DNA from: Limnohabitans sp. 103DPR2
GTDB taxonomy: Bacteria; Pseudomonadota; Gammaproteobacteria; Burkholderiales; Burkholderiaceae_C
DNA length: 64,000 nucleotides
Assembly (NCBI RefSeq): GCF_001412575.1
Contig: NZ_CP011834.1
Location: 1,054,001-1,118,000 of the forward strand
Direction of reading: 5' to 3'
Shown here: positions 26,794 through 34,955 of the stretch, piece by piece
Layout of the letters: every line of letters starts with the position of its first letter
Numbering within the stretch: the stretch's first letter is position 1
Translations under genes and position numbers: made by a program
Notes under the pieces: model-generated
Told to the model about the DNA's origin: nothing
Databases searched by the model: none
What the model saw: the letters and a program-made list of their open reading frames with translations, nothing else

Positions 26794-27609
26794 TTAAATC
26801 TGCCCAGCACACCAAATGATGGCTGGGAATGTAGCCATCCATGCCCAAAAAAATCGGTTCAAACCAAAGAACCAAAAAACCAAGAAGTGAAACACTGCGG
26901 CAATCAGGCAAAACACCACAGCCAGTCTTGCATCTAGCAAGGCCAATGGGGCCAAGCACTCCCACACGATGAATGCCCAAGAACCCAGAGCCGCCAACCA
27001 GGGTTTGCGAAGCCAGTGATCTTTGCTGAGAGGGCCATGGATGGCTGCATTCAAAAAGATGGTCATGGCATGGCCATTGCGCCATTCGCGCCTAAGCAAC
27101 TTCACCGATCCCGACATGAAGTAAGACGTGATGGACTGGATGGTGATGTACCAAAATCCAGCCCGCCATCCTAAATTAGGCCCCGCCAAGTCACTGACGA
27201 TTTGTGCAATCAGCAAACCCGTGAGCACCACCAAGGTCATGAAATCGCTGCCGCCGTTGAATGCACCGCGCCAACGAATCAGCAGGGCTAAATTGCTGGT
27301 GAACAGAAAGCCGATGTTCAGCAGGTGGCTGCCTTGTGTTGCCAAACTGAGCAGTGCAATGAACCTCAGGGCCAGCAATGAACTGAACATGCTGGGTGAA
27401 AACAAGGTATCCAAGAATTGGCGCATCCAAGGATTGGGGATGTCTTGCCGCTGAATAGACCACACCCACAAACCATCCCCTTGCATGGCAGGGCGCATGC
27501 GCCAGTACTCCAAGGTTTGAATGCCGGCGCTCCATGCAAAGAGCAACTCCAAGCACCGAACAGTCAACGGGGTGCTCAAGACGTAGGGCGAGTTCCAGTC
27601 CACCATCAT
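26794..27609 (-). CDS. HTTM-like polytopic membrane protein
   Basis: A 271-residue protein with about seven hydrophobic segments and charged loops. It resembles HTTM (horizontally transferred transmembrane, vitamin-K-carboxylase-like) proteins in the opening TPLTVRCLELLFAWSAGIQTLEYWRMR and the SYFMSGSVKLLRREWRNGHAM block. No catalytic Lys/His set can be confirmed by eye. The function of this branch is unknown. It overlaps its upstream partner by 4 bases (ATGA at 27606-27609), so the two form a translationally coupled pair, probably a complex or a two-part system at the membrane. Confidence 0.65.
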   Translation of the reverse strand: MMVDWNSPYVLSTPLTVRCLELLFAWSAGIQTLEYWRMRPAMQGDGLWVWSIQRQDIPNPWMRQFLDTLFSPSMFSSLLALRFIALLSLATQGSHLLNIGFLFTSNLALLIRWRGAFNGGSDFMTLVVLTGLLIAQIVSDLAGPNLGWRAGFWYITIQSITSYFMSGSVKLLRREWRNGHAMTIFLNAAIHGPLSKDHWLRKPWLAALGSWAFIVWECLAPLALLDARLAVVFCLIAAVFHFLVFWFFGLNRFFWAWMATFPAIIWCAGQI

Positions 27610-28121
27610 GTTCGGACCTCGACGGGTGACGTCATCATGACGTGGCTGTGAATGGTTTCTGTGGTGCTGTCCATCAGCATGCGCAATTCAAACTGGGTAT
27701 GCGTGTGCTGGGGATGTTCAGACTTCAATACGCCATTGACGAAGTGCGCCACCATTTGGTAGCTGACAAAAGCGCGAGGGTCGCAGCCTTCGGGTGCATC
27801 GTTCAGATCGGCCCAGAAATGATCGATCAGGTTTTGCTGTGCCAGCCCCAAATTGGTTTGCGGGTTGTGCACTAGATGCCAAATGCTTTGGCGTGTGCGT
27901 GGGTACAGATGCGTCCATTCAGACCATACCTGTTCGCCCTTGGCGTTTGTGGTAGCGGCACGCGCATAGAGATGCGGCACGTAGCCCACGGCATGAAAGA
28001 ACTTCCAATTTGGAAAAAAAGAGCGCAGCAAAAACAGCCACGGCCCCCGCAGGATGGGGGTTTTGTAAATCAAGGTGAGGGCGAGCACCAAGAAGTAAGC
28101 GATGACCCAATAAATTGTCAT
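27606..28121 (-). CDS. Hypothetical membrane-anchored protein, partner of the HTTM-like gene
   Basis: A 171-residue protein with one N-terminal helix (about 2-20) and a soluble part containing FFPNWKFFHAVGYVPHLYARA and EWTHLYPRTRQSIWHLVHNP; it is rich in His, Trp and Tyr. I do not recognise a named domain. The ATG at 28121 was chosen because it begins directly with the helix; upstream in-frame residues are Cys-rich and unlikely. It is coupled to the downstream HTTM-like gene, and similar two-gene pairs occur in other bacteria. Function is unknown. Confidence 0.75.
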   Translation of the reverse strand: MTIYWVIAYFLVLALTLIYKTPILRGPWLFLLRSFFPNWKFFHAVGYVPHLYARAATTNAKGEQVWSEWTHLYPRTRQSIWHLVHNPQTNLGLAQQNLIDHFWADLNDAPEGCDPRAFVSYQMVAHFVNGVLKSEHPQHTHTQFELRMLMDSTTETIHSHVMMTSPVEVRT

Positions 28122-28230
28122 TTCATTTGGGGTAACTGAGCTGCAACAATGCTTGCATGAGAGCACTCATTCTATTCATGAATGTCCGTCATCAGGACCT
28201 AAATAGGCAGTTTCGGTTTAGGATAGTGCC

Positions 28231-28932
28231 ATGAAAATCTTGACACTCTTGCCTTGGGCCGACTGGTTGGCCATGGCCCTGTTTTTTGGGCTTTGGATTG
28301 GGTATGCCTGGTTTGCGCGTGTGAACGGCAAACGCAACATGACCCTAATCGCCACCACCAACCACTATCGGCAATTGTGGATGATGCAGGCTACTGCGCG
28401 CGACCCGCGCATGCTGGATGGCTTGATCACCCAAAACCTCTCGCACACGCCATCTTTCTTTTCTTCAACCTCCATCATCATCATCGGCGGTTTGTTTGCG
28501 CTTTTGGGTACTACAGACAAGGCCGCTGAACTGGTTCGAGAGATTCCATTTGCCGAGCAAACGCCCCTCTTGGTGTTTGAGTTCAAGGTGCTGGTGCTGG
28601 TTGGCATCTTTGTGTATGCCTTTTTCCGGTTCTCATGGTCCATGAGGCAGTACACCTTTGTGGCTTTGGTGATTGGTGCGATGCCGCCGCCCAAGGAGTT
28701 TGCAGAAGGGCGACAAGATCGCACAAAGTTTGCAGAGCGTGCAGGCAATCTGGTCAGCGCCGCTGCTGAAACTTTCAACGACGGCTTGCGTGCGTATTAC
28801 TTTTCATTCGCCGCCATGGCCTGGTTTTTTTCGCCCATTGCACTGGTCTTGGCCACTGCGCTGGTGGTGATTATTTTGTATGGACGCGAATTCAAATCGG
28901 AAGTACTTGAAGTTTTGAAGGATGAATCATGA
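28231..28932 (+). CDS. DUF599 family membrane protein
   Basis: A 233-residue protein with four hydrophobic helices (about 8-26, 82-100, 113-135, 195-222). The DUF599 signature spans MTLIATTNHYRQLWMMQATARDPRMLDGLITQNLSHTPSFFSSTSIIIIGGLFALLG and includes FRFSWSMRQYTF. It is an inner-membrane protein of unknown function. It is divergent from the HTTM pair and overlaps the next gene by 4 bases (ATGA at 28929-28932). Confidence 0.9.
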   Translation: MKILTLLPWADWLAMALFFGLWIGYAWFARVNGKRNMTLIATTNHYRQLWMMQATARDPRMLDGLITQNLSHTPSFFSSTSIIIIGGLFALLGTTDKAAELVREIPFAEQTPLLVFEFKVLVLVGIFVYAFFRFSWSMRQYTFVALVIGAMPPPKEFAEGRQDRTKFAERAGNLVSAAAETFNDGLRAYYFSFAAMAWFFSPIALVLATALVVIILYGREFKSEVLEVLKDES

Positions 28933-29360
28933 GTGATGCACCACGCTGCGATTTTGTTTATGAAGCCATTGCCGACATAGAAGAGGTCCAAAGCTTGGGC
29001 CAAAGCCCAGTGGGGCAAAGGTACATTGTGAACATAAGAGGGGGCGAGTTCAAAGGCCCTTTGCTGCAAGGCAAGATATTGCCTGGGGGTGCAGATCGGC
29101 AGTTGTTGAGGCCAGATGGCATCAAGGAACTTGATGCGCTTTATGAAATGCAAACAGATGATGGCGTGATCATCACGGTTCACAATCAGGTCACCATCGA
29201 CATGCCCAGTCCCGAGCAACGTTACGCCCGATCTGTGGTGAAGTTTCGAGCCCCTTCCGGCAACTATGAGTGGTTGAACCGGAGAGTGTTTGTAGGGACG
29301 CTAGAGTCGCTGAAACCAGCCAGGATGGCAGTGAAAATTCGCGTCTATCAATTGAATTGA
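28929..29360 (+). CDS. DUF3237 family protein
   Basis: A 143-residue cytoplasmic protein with the DUF3237 beta-barrel pattern: YIVNIRGGEFKGPLLQGKILPGGADRQLLRPDGIKELDALYEMQTDDG and the C-terminal NYEWLNRRVFVGTL. The typical length is about 150. Function is unknown; it often sits beside catabolic genes. It is coupled to the DUF599 gene by an ATGA overlap. Its stop codon lies inside a perfect 23-bp A/T-rich palindrome. Confidence 0.9.
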   Translation: MSDAPRCDFVYEAIADIEEVQSLGQSPVGQRYIVNIRGGEFKGPLLQGKILPGGADRQLLRPDGIKELDALYEMQTDDGVIITVHNQVTIDMPSPEQRYARSVVKFRAPSGNYEWLNRRVFVGTLESLKPARMAVKIRVYQLN

Positions 29361-29372
29361 ATCAATTCAATT
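29350..29372. repeat. Perfect 11-bp inverted repeat over the DUF3237 stop
   Basis: AATTGAATTGA and TCAATTCAATT flank a single central A, giving an almost uninterrupted palindrome that includes the stop codon. A second palindrome, TTCAGCTGAA, follows at 29371-29380, and a GC-richer hairpin GAAGGC-ggaca-GCCTTC lies at 29391-29407. Together they may block transcription into the lipid operon, but no T-run follows, so a classic terminator is not shown. Confidence 0.45.
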
Positions 29373-29418
29373 CAGCTGAAATTTTGAGTAGAAGGCGGAC
29401 AGCCTTCGCACCATTTCG

Positions 29419-29436
29419 TTGTCATGAATATTTCAT
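29419..29436 (+). promoter_or_regulatory. Candidate PHO box before the lipid-remodelling operon
   Basis: TTGTCAT-GAAT-ATTTCAT matches the PhoB repeat CTGTCAT-N4-CTGTCAT at 6 of 7 and 5 of 7 positions with the right 11-bp period. A further CTGAAAT lies three periods on, at 29452. It is 74 bases before the acyltransferase start. A -10 element at the expected distance is poor. It resembles the boxes before ppk1 and pstS in the same locus. Confidence 0.55.
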
Positions 29437-29509
29437 GCAAATGAAACATGCCTGAAATGGCTTGACCTCATGATCACCTACCAAGTTAAACCACACTTGG
29501 GAGCTGATC

Positions 29510-30349
29510 ATGAAAGAATTGCCAAGCCCGACATTCCCCTTGTCGCCCATTGCATTGCCTCGGGGGTCTCTTCATCCAAGCTCTCATGAACAAGCTTCGA
29601 AGGATTCAAAGTCCGTTTCAAATTCGCTGATTCAAGTCAGTTGGGCCAAGCACCAAGATGAAGTCAGAGAAGCCCAGCGATTGCGTTACAGCATTTTTGC
29701 CACGGAAATGGGCGCTCGGTTACCTGTCACGCTTGAAGGTCATGACATTGACTTGTTTGACGATTACTGTGAACACTTGCTGGTAAGAGATGCTGTTTCG
29801 CAACAAGTTGTTGGCACCTACCGCGTCTTGACGCCTGCGCAAGCCAAACGTGCTGGCAGCACCTACACCGACACTGAATTTGATTTAACACGCTTGCGTC
29901 ACATCAGAGAGCGCATGGTGGAGCTGGGCCGTAGCTGCGTTCATACAGACTATCGGCATGGCGGTGTCATCTTAAGCCTCTGGGGCGCCTTGTTTGAGTT
30001 CATGTCCCGCAACCAGCTAGACACCATGATCGGTTGTGCCAGCATTCCCATGCTGCACAGCGGCATGATCAGTGGTGATGTTGCGGCCAGCGTTTGGCAG
30101 CAACTGAAGTCCGAAGCGCTGTCTTCCGTCGAGTTTCATGTTCGGCCGCGCTTGCCATTGCCGATTGATGAATTAAATTCACAGTTGAACGTCGAGCCGC
30201 CTGCGCTGATCAAAGGCTACATTCGATTGGGTGCCAAGGTGCTGGGCGCACCGGCTTGGGATCCTGATTTCAACACGGCCGATTTGCCCATGATGATGCG
30301 TGTCGGTGATCTGCCGCGTCGTTATCGCAAACACTTTGAGGGTGTTTGA
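29510..30349 (+). CDS. OlsB-like GNAT N-acyltransferase (putative ornithine/amino-acid lipid synthesis)
   Basis: A 279-residue protein of the OlsB/haemolysin-like GNAT family: VREAQRLRYSIFATEMGARL, the VGTYRVLTP strand and the RMVELGRSCVHTDYRHGGVILSLWGALFEF core, which is diagnostic for the family. OlsB transfers a 3-hydroxyacyl group from ACP to ornithine, the first step to phosphorus-free ornithine lipids; other amino acids are possible. No olsA-type O-acyltransferase is in the window. The first 45 residues are low-complexity. It overlaps the next gene by one base (TGATG) and is preceded by a PHO-box candidate. Confidence 0.82.
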   Translation: MKELPSPTFPLSPIALPRGSLHPSSHEQASKDSKSVSNSLIQVSWAKHQDEVREAQRLRYSIFATEMGARLPVTLEGHDIDLFDDYCEHLLVRDAVSQQVVGTYRVLTPAQAKRAGSTYTDTEFDLTRLRHIRERMVELGRSCVHTDYRHGGVILSLWGALFEFMSRNQLDTMIGCASIPMLHSGMISGDVAASVWQQLKSEALSSVEFHVRPRLPLPIDELNSQLNVEPPALIKGYIRLGAKVLGAPAWDPDFNTADLPMMMRVGDLPRRYRKHFEGV

Positions 30350-31230
30350 TGCGATACGCTAAACATGAATCTGGCCAGGAACACTACCTCGAGTCGAATG
30401 TGTGGGCGACGCGTTCTAAAACGCACTATCGCTCTATTTTCATTTCTGATCTGCACTTGGGAACCCCAGGATGCCAGGCTGACGCCTTGTTGATATTTTT
30501 AAAAAATTACACCTGTGACAACCTGTATTTGGTGGGCGATATTGTGGATGGCTGGCAGCTTCGACGCAAATGGTATTGGCCCCAAAGCCACAATGATGTG
30601 GTGCAAAAATTACTGAGAAAAGCCAGAAAAGGCTGCAAGGTGATTTTTGTGCCAGGCAACCATGATGAGTTTGGCCGTCACTTTTTGGATCACTCGTTTG
30701 GTGGCATTGAAATCAGAGAAGAAGCTGTTCACGTCACAGCAGATGGCAAAAAATTGTGGGTGATTCACGGCGATTACTTTGACGGCGTGATTCAGTGTGC
30801 CAAATGGCTTGCCTATGTGGGCGACAGTTTGTATGAACTGACACTCAAACTGAACCGTTATTTGAACCAGTTAAGGGCCAGGTTGGGATTGCCGTATTGG
30901 TCCTTGTCTGCCTACCTCAAACTGAAGGTCAAGAAAGCGGTGAACTTTATTTCTGACTTTGAGGTTGCCGTTGCCAACGAGGCAAGAAAGCTGGGATATC
31001 AAGGTGTGGTCTGTGGTCATATCCATCACGCAGAAATTCGCAATATTGATGGGATGCTGTATTGCAACGATGGCGATTGGGTGGAGAGTTGCAGTGCCTT
31101 GGTAGAGCATGCCGATGGTCGCTTGGAAATTTTGAAATTCAATCCCAACGGTTCTACTTTGGACGTCCATGAGGGGCCCTTGGTGCAAGCAGGCGAGAAA
31201 TCGAGCTCAGAAAGTTGGGTGACCGCGTGA
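30349..31230 (+). CDS. Metallophosphoesterase, PlcP-like phospholipase C (often annotated LpxH-like)
   Basis: A 293-residue calcineurin-like enzyme with all metal motifs: SDLHLG, GDIVDGW, PGNHDEF, IHGDYFD and GHIHHAE. By family annotation it would be called a UDP-2,3-diacylglucosamine diphosphatase. However, the length, the C-terminal YCNDGDWVESCSALVE block and the direct partner glycosyltransferase match PlcP, which cuts phospholipids to diacylglycerol under phosphate starvation in marine bacteria. This role is inference from neighbourhood. The ATG overlaps the previous stop by one base, and the end overlaps the glycosyltransferase start by 4 bases, so all three genes are coupled. Confidence 0.85.
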   Translation: MRYAKHESGQEHYLESNVWATRSKTHYRSIFISDLHLGTPGCQADALLIFLKNYTCDNLYLVGDIVDGWQLRRKWYWPQSHNDVVQKLLRKARKGCKVIFVPGNHDEFGRHFLDHSFGGIEIREEAVHVTADGKKLWVIHGDYFDGVIQCAKWLAYVGDSLYELTLKLNRYLNQLRARLGLPYWSLSAYLKLKVKKAVNFISDFEVAVANEARKLGYQGVVCGHIHHAEIRNIDGMLYCNDGDWVESCSALVEHADGRLEILKFNPNGSTLDVHEGPLVQAGEKSSSESWVTA

Positions 31231-32255
31231 AGTTGCTGCTCATCACCGATGCCTGGATGCCGCAAGTCAATGGCGTAGTCACCACGCTGGTTGAGTTGGT
31301 TCGAGAGTTGAGCAAGTTGGGTCATCAAGTGACGGTGATCCATCCTGGCTTGTTCAAGACGCGCCCTTGCCCTGGCTATGCAGGCATCGATTTGGCGGTT
31401 AGACCCCGTCAGCAGATGGCGGCCATGATGGCCTCTGAAAAATTTGACGCAGTTCACATTGCGACAGAAGGCCCATTGGGGTGGGCTGCACGGGGCCTGT
31501 GTCAGCAGAAAAAATGGCCCTTCACAACGGCTTTTCACACGCGCTTCCCCGAGGTCTTGAAGGCAGCTGCAGGCATACCGCTTTGGATGGGCTATGCCTT
31601 GTTTCGGCATTTCCACAAGCCCTCATCAGGCGTGATGGTGCCGACGCAAGGTGTCTTGAATCTGCTGACACAACGTGGTTTTCAAAACTTGAAACTCTGG
31701 ACACATGGTGTTGACACAGAGTTGTTTGAATATGCGCAAGAGTGCCAGTTAGACGATCAACTTGCGCATTTAAAAAGGCCGATCAGCATGTTCGTTGGTC
31801 GTGTTTCCTACGAAAAGAACATTGAAACTTATTTGGCAATGCCCTTTGAGGGCAGCAAGGTGGTCTGCGGTGTGGGGCCGCTGGAAGCAGATCTGAAAGC
31901 CAAGTACCCGGACGTCACGTGGCTAGGCTTGCTGCCCCGAAAAGAGTTGGCACGTGTTTATGCCTCTGCGGATGTCTTTGTCTTTCCCAGTCGAAATGAA
32001 ACTTTTGGATTGGTCATGCTCGAGGCCATGGCATGTGGCACGCCTGTCGCGGCATTTCCTGTCGACGGCCCCTTTGAAGTGCTAACGGCGTCCTCCGGGG
32101 ATGTGCTGGGTGGGGTGCTGCATCCAGACTTGGCAGAAGCAACGCGGCAAGCCTTGCAGGTACCTCGCCAGTCAGCCAGAGATCGTGCATACGACTTCAG
32201 TTGGGCAAGAGCTTCGCAGTTGTTTGTCAGTTATGTGCGCCAGATAACGGTCTAA
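31227..32255 (+). CDS. GT4-family glycosyltransferase, probable glycolipid synthase partner of PlcP
   Basis: A 342-residue GT-B enzyme. The N-terminal domain opens LLLITDAWMPQVNGVVTTL. The C-terminal domain starts PISMFVGRVSYEKNIE and holds the E-x7-E nucleotide-sugar motif in RNETFGLVMLEAMACGTPVAAF. This resembles diacylglycerol glucosyltransferases (Agt, SqdX-like), which make glycolipids from the diacylglycerol released by PlcP. The GTG at 31227 overlaps the TGA of the metallophosphoesterase gene (GTGA); a TTG at 31215 is less likely. The acceptor is not proven. The operon ends before the ppk1 PHO box. Confidence 0.87.
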   Translation: MKLLLITDAWMPQVNGVVTTLVELVRELSKLGHQVTVIHPGLFKTRPCPGYAGIDLAVRPRQQMAAMMASEKFDAVHIATEGPLGWAARGLCQQKKWPFTTAFHTRFPEVLKAAAGIPLWMGYALFRHFHKPSSGVMVPTQGVLNLLTQRGFQNLKLWTHGVDTELFEYAQECQLDDQLAHLKRPISMFVGRVSYEKNIETYLAMPFEGSKVVCGVGPLEADLKAKYPDVTWLGLLPRKELARVYASADVFVFPSRNETFGLVMLEAMACGTPVAAFPVDGPFEVLTASSGDVLGGVLHPDLAEATRQALQVPRQSARDRAYDFSWARASQLFVSYVRQITV

Positions 32256-32296
32256 GAGGCTTGAAGGGCGTAGGGTGACGCCAAATCTTCATGCTC

Positions 32297-32314
32297 TTGT
32301 CATCAATCTGACAT
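32297..32314 (+). promoter_or_regulatory. PHO box upstream of ppk1
   Basis: TTGTCAT-CAAT-CTGACAT: each heptamer matches CTGTCAT at 6 of 7 positions, with the canonical 4-base spacer. AAGAAT lies 10 bases downstream (32325-32330), at the place where PhoB promoters have their -10. It is the clearest PhoB site in the window. Confidence 0.72.
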
Positions 32315-32391
32315 TTGGTCTCGAAAGAATGAGCGAGATCCAAGGCCTCTGGTGAAGAGGCGTCGGCAAATGATTACAAAGGGAGGTCGCT

Positions 32392-34476
32392 TTGCTCAGA
32401 CCCGGTTCTATCGAAAAAAAGCGGTCTGGACAGACCGATGTGCCACTCCTAGACAGGGATGAAAGCATTCTTGCCTTCAATGAACGTGTTCTCGATTGGG
32501 CTAAACGACCTGAAGTGCCACTGTTGGAGCGACTGCGTTATTTGTGCATTGTTTCATCCAATTTGGATGAGTTTTTTGAGGTTCGCGCCGACTTGCACAT
32601 GGCAGCCTTCAGGTCTGATGAGTCAAAAGGCCCCTACCGCAAGGACACGTTTCACAGTTTGTATGAGCATGCACGCGTTGTTGTGAATGAACAGTACAGG
32701 TTGTACAACGACGTGCTGCTCCCAAAATTGCAAAAGCACGGCATCAAAATTCTGTCGCATGGTGAACGAACCCCGCTTCAGCGCAAGTGGGTTGCCGAGT
32801 ACTTTCAAAGAGAGGTTCGTCCTCTTCTTGTCCCCGTAGGCTTAGATCCTGCTCACCCCTTTCCTCAGGTTGCCAACAAATCTTTGAATTTCATTGTGCA
32901 GTTGTCGGGCAAAGATGCCTTCGGCAAAATCAATGACATCGCCATTGTGAAAGTGCCCCGGGTATTGCCTCGTGTGATTCCCTTGCCAGCCAAAGTGGCA
33001 GGCAAGCACGTGTCGGTTGTTCTGTTGTCCAGTGTGATTCGCGCGCATTTGTCAGAACTTTTCCCTGGACGTTCGGTGGTGCATTTCTCGCAATTCAGGG
33101 TGACTCGTAACTCCGATTTGTCAGTCGATGAAGAAGATGTTGAAAATTTGCGGACTGCACTCAGGCGCGGCCTTCAGCACCGTCACTATGGCCAAGCCTT
33201 GCGCTTGGAGGTTTCTGACAGTTGCATGGTGCATCTGTCAGACTTTTTGTTAAAGCAATTTGACTTGCCAGACAGTGCGCTCTTTCGCGTAGCAGGACCG
33301 GTGAACCTGGTTCGACTCAGCCAATTGATTGACTTGGTGGACGAGCCCAAGCTCTTGTTTTCACCCTACAAAGCGTGCTACCCCAAGCAATTGACCAAGG
33401 GTGCATCCATCATGGCGCGAATGCGTCAAGGCGACATTCTGATTCATCAACCCTTTGAAAGTTTTGATGGCGTCTTGGCCTTTTTGAAAGAAGCAGTTGA
33501 AGACCCGCAGGTTTTGGCCATCAAACAAACCATCTACCGCACAGGCAGCGATCCTGCCATGATGAACTTGCTACGTGAAGCGGTTCGCCGTGGCAAAGAG
33601 GTGACGGCCGTTGTTGAATTGAAAGCGCGATTTGACGAAGAGGCCAACATCAATTGGGCGGAACAACTGGAGGCGGTGGGTGCACAGGTGGTGTACGGCG
33701 TGGTGGGCCTTAAAACACACGCCAAAATGCTTCTGGTCACAAGGCAAGAAGGTCGCGCATTGAAGCGCTATGGCCACATGTCAACGGGCAACTACAACCC
33801 CCGCACTGCCAAGCTCTACACTGACCTCAGTTATCTGACGTGTGATACAGCCATGACGGGTGACATGGACCGCTTGTTTGTTCATTTGGCCAGTCCTTCG
33901 CGCCTGAGTCGCATGAGCAAATTGATCACTGCACCGTTTCACATGCAGCGCAAATTGATTGAGAAAATTGATCAAGTGGGGGCTGCTGCGGCCAATGGGT
34001 TGAGTGCCCGGGTTGTTGTCAAAATGAATGCGCTCACAGACCCTAGTCTGATTCATGCATTGATCAGGGCAGGTCAACAAGGTGCACAAATTGATTTGAT
34101 CGTGCGCGGTGCATGCATGTTGCCCGCTGGGGTTCCTGGTCAAACGGAGAACATTCGTGTTCGATCCATCATTGGACGCTTCTTGGAGCATTCGCGGGTT
34201 TTCTACTTTGAAGCAGGCGATGAGCAATCCTTGTACTTGGCCAGTGCCGATTGGATGAGTCGCAACATGACACGGCGCATTGAGTTGGCATGGCCAGTGG
34301 TCGATCCTGTTCTGCGCAGGCGCATCATTGACGAATGTCTGTTGGCATACCTCTATGACACGCGCAATGCTTGGACCTTGGAGGCCGATGGACAGTATCA
34401 CCGCGTAGAGAAGAATGGCCAAAAAATTCAAAGTGCTCAGGCATTGTTGATGCAGCAATACGTCAGCAGTTCTTGA
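32392..34476 (+). CDS. ppk1: Polyphosphate kinase 1
   Basis: A 694-residue enzyme that polymerises the terminal phosphate of ATP into polyphosphate. The N-terminal domain shows LLERLRYLCIVSSNLDEFFEVR. The catalytic part contains HAKMLLVTR (His443) and GHMSTGNYNPRTA (His462), spaced by 19 residues like His435 and His454 of E. coli Ppk. The start is TTG at 32392, supported by GGGAGG at 32381-32386; no better ATG exists. A PHO box precedes it. sixA follows within 17 bases and ppx is convergent, giving synthesis and breakdown of polyphosphate in one place. Confidence 0.97.
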   Translation: MLRPGSIEKKRSGQTDVPLLDRDESILAFNERVLDWAKRPEVPLLERLRYLCIVSSNLDEFFEVRADLHMAAFRSDESKGPYRKDTFHSLYEHARVVVNEQYRLYNDVLLPKLQKHGIKILSHGERTPLQRKWVAEYFQREVRPLLVPVGLDPAHPFPQVANKSLNFIVQLSGKDAFGKINDIAIVKVPRVLPRVIPLPAKVAGKHVSVVLLSSVIRAHLSELFPGRSVVHFSQFRVTRNSDLSVDEEDVENLRTALRRGLQHRHYGQALRLEVSDSCMVHLSDFLLKQFDLPDSALFRVAGPVNLVRLSQLIDLVDEPKLLFSPYKACYPKQLTKGASIMARMRQGDILIHQPFESFDGVLAFLKEAVEDPQVLAIKQTIYRTGSDPAMMNLLREAVRRGKEVTAVVELKARFDEEANINWAEQLEAVGAQVVYGVVGLKTHAKMLLVTRQEGRALKRYGHMSTGNYNPRTAKLYTDLSYLTCDTAMTGDMDRLFVHLASPSRLSRMSKLITAPFHMQRKLIEKIDQVGAAAANGLSARVVVKMNALTDPSLIHALIRAGQQGAQIDLIVRGACMLPAGVPGQTENIRVRSIIGRFLEHSRVFYFEAGDEQSLYLASADWMSRNMTRRIELAWPVVDPVLRRRIIDECLLAYLYDTRNAWTLEADGQYHRVEKNGQKIQSAQALLMQQYVSSS

Positions 34477-34493
34477 TTTCAAATGAGTTGATC

Positions 34494-34955
34494 ATGGACT
34501 TGATTTTTTGGCGTCATGCAGATGCATTGGACGCAGTGGACGGTCAAGAGGACTTGTTGCGTGAGCTGACGCCCAAGGGCGAAAAGCAAGCTACCAAAAT
34601 AGGCCACTGGCTTGACCGTCAATTGCCCGAGGGTGTGCGCGTGATCAGCAGTCCTGCAACCCGGGCAGAACAAACGGCGCGTGCTTTGGGGCGCAAATAC
34701 AAATTAAAGTCAGACTTGTTGCCAGACGCCTCTGCCGTTGAATTGCTAGAGGCAGTCGGGTGGCCTCATTCCAAAATGTCGGTGGTGGTGGTCGGTCATC
34801 AGCCAGTGATCGGACACTGCATCGCCTATTTGCTGGGCATGCCGGGCAATGAATTGCTGGTCAGAAAAGGCGCGGTTTGGTGGTTGCGAAGTCGTGTGCG
34901 CGATGGCGTTCCACAAACCGTCGTCGTTTCTGTTCAAACGCCGGAGCTAATTTGA
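34494..34955 (+). CDS. sixA: Phosphohistidine phosphatase SixA
   Basis: A 153-residue histidine phosphatase. The RHAD catalytic motif (WRHADALDAV) sits at the N-terminus, ISSPATRAEQTARAL follows, and the second catalytic His lies in VVVGHQPVIGH. SixA removes phosphate from His residues of phosphotransfer proteins; in E. coli the target is PtsN-linked NPr. It follows ppk1 closely, and its 3' end overlaps ppx tail-to-tail by 22 bases. A ppk-sixA-ppx order is common in Burkholderiales. ATG 34494 gives the normal N-terminus. Confidence 0.93.
   Translation: MDLIFWRHADALDAVDGQEDLLRELTPKGEKQATKIGHWLDRQLPEGVRVISSPATRAEQTARALGRKYKLKSDLLPDASAVELLEAVGWPHSKMSVVVVGHQPVIGHCIAYLLGMPGNELLVRKGAVWWLRSRVRDGVPQTVVVSVQTPELI

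Noticed and set aside
29431..29446. TTTCAT-GCAA-ATGAAA inverted repeat inside the PHO-box region
   Set aside because: It may just reflect A/T-rich repeats around the PHO box; kept as part of that site and not called separately as an operator.
33781..34482. Minus-strand open frame of 233 codons opposite ppk1
   Set aside because: It lies wholly inside ppk1, shows no recognisable motif and no ribosome site.
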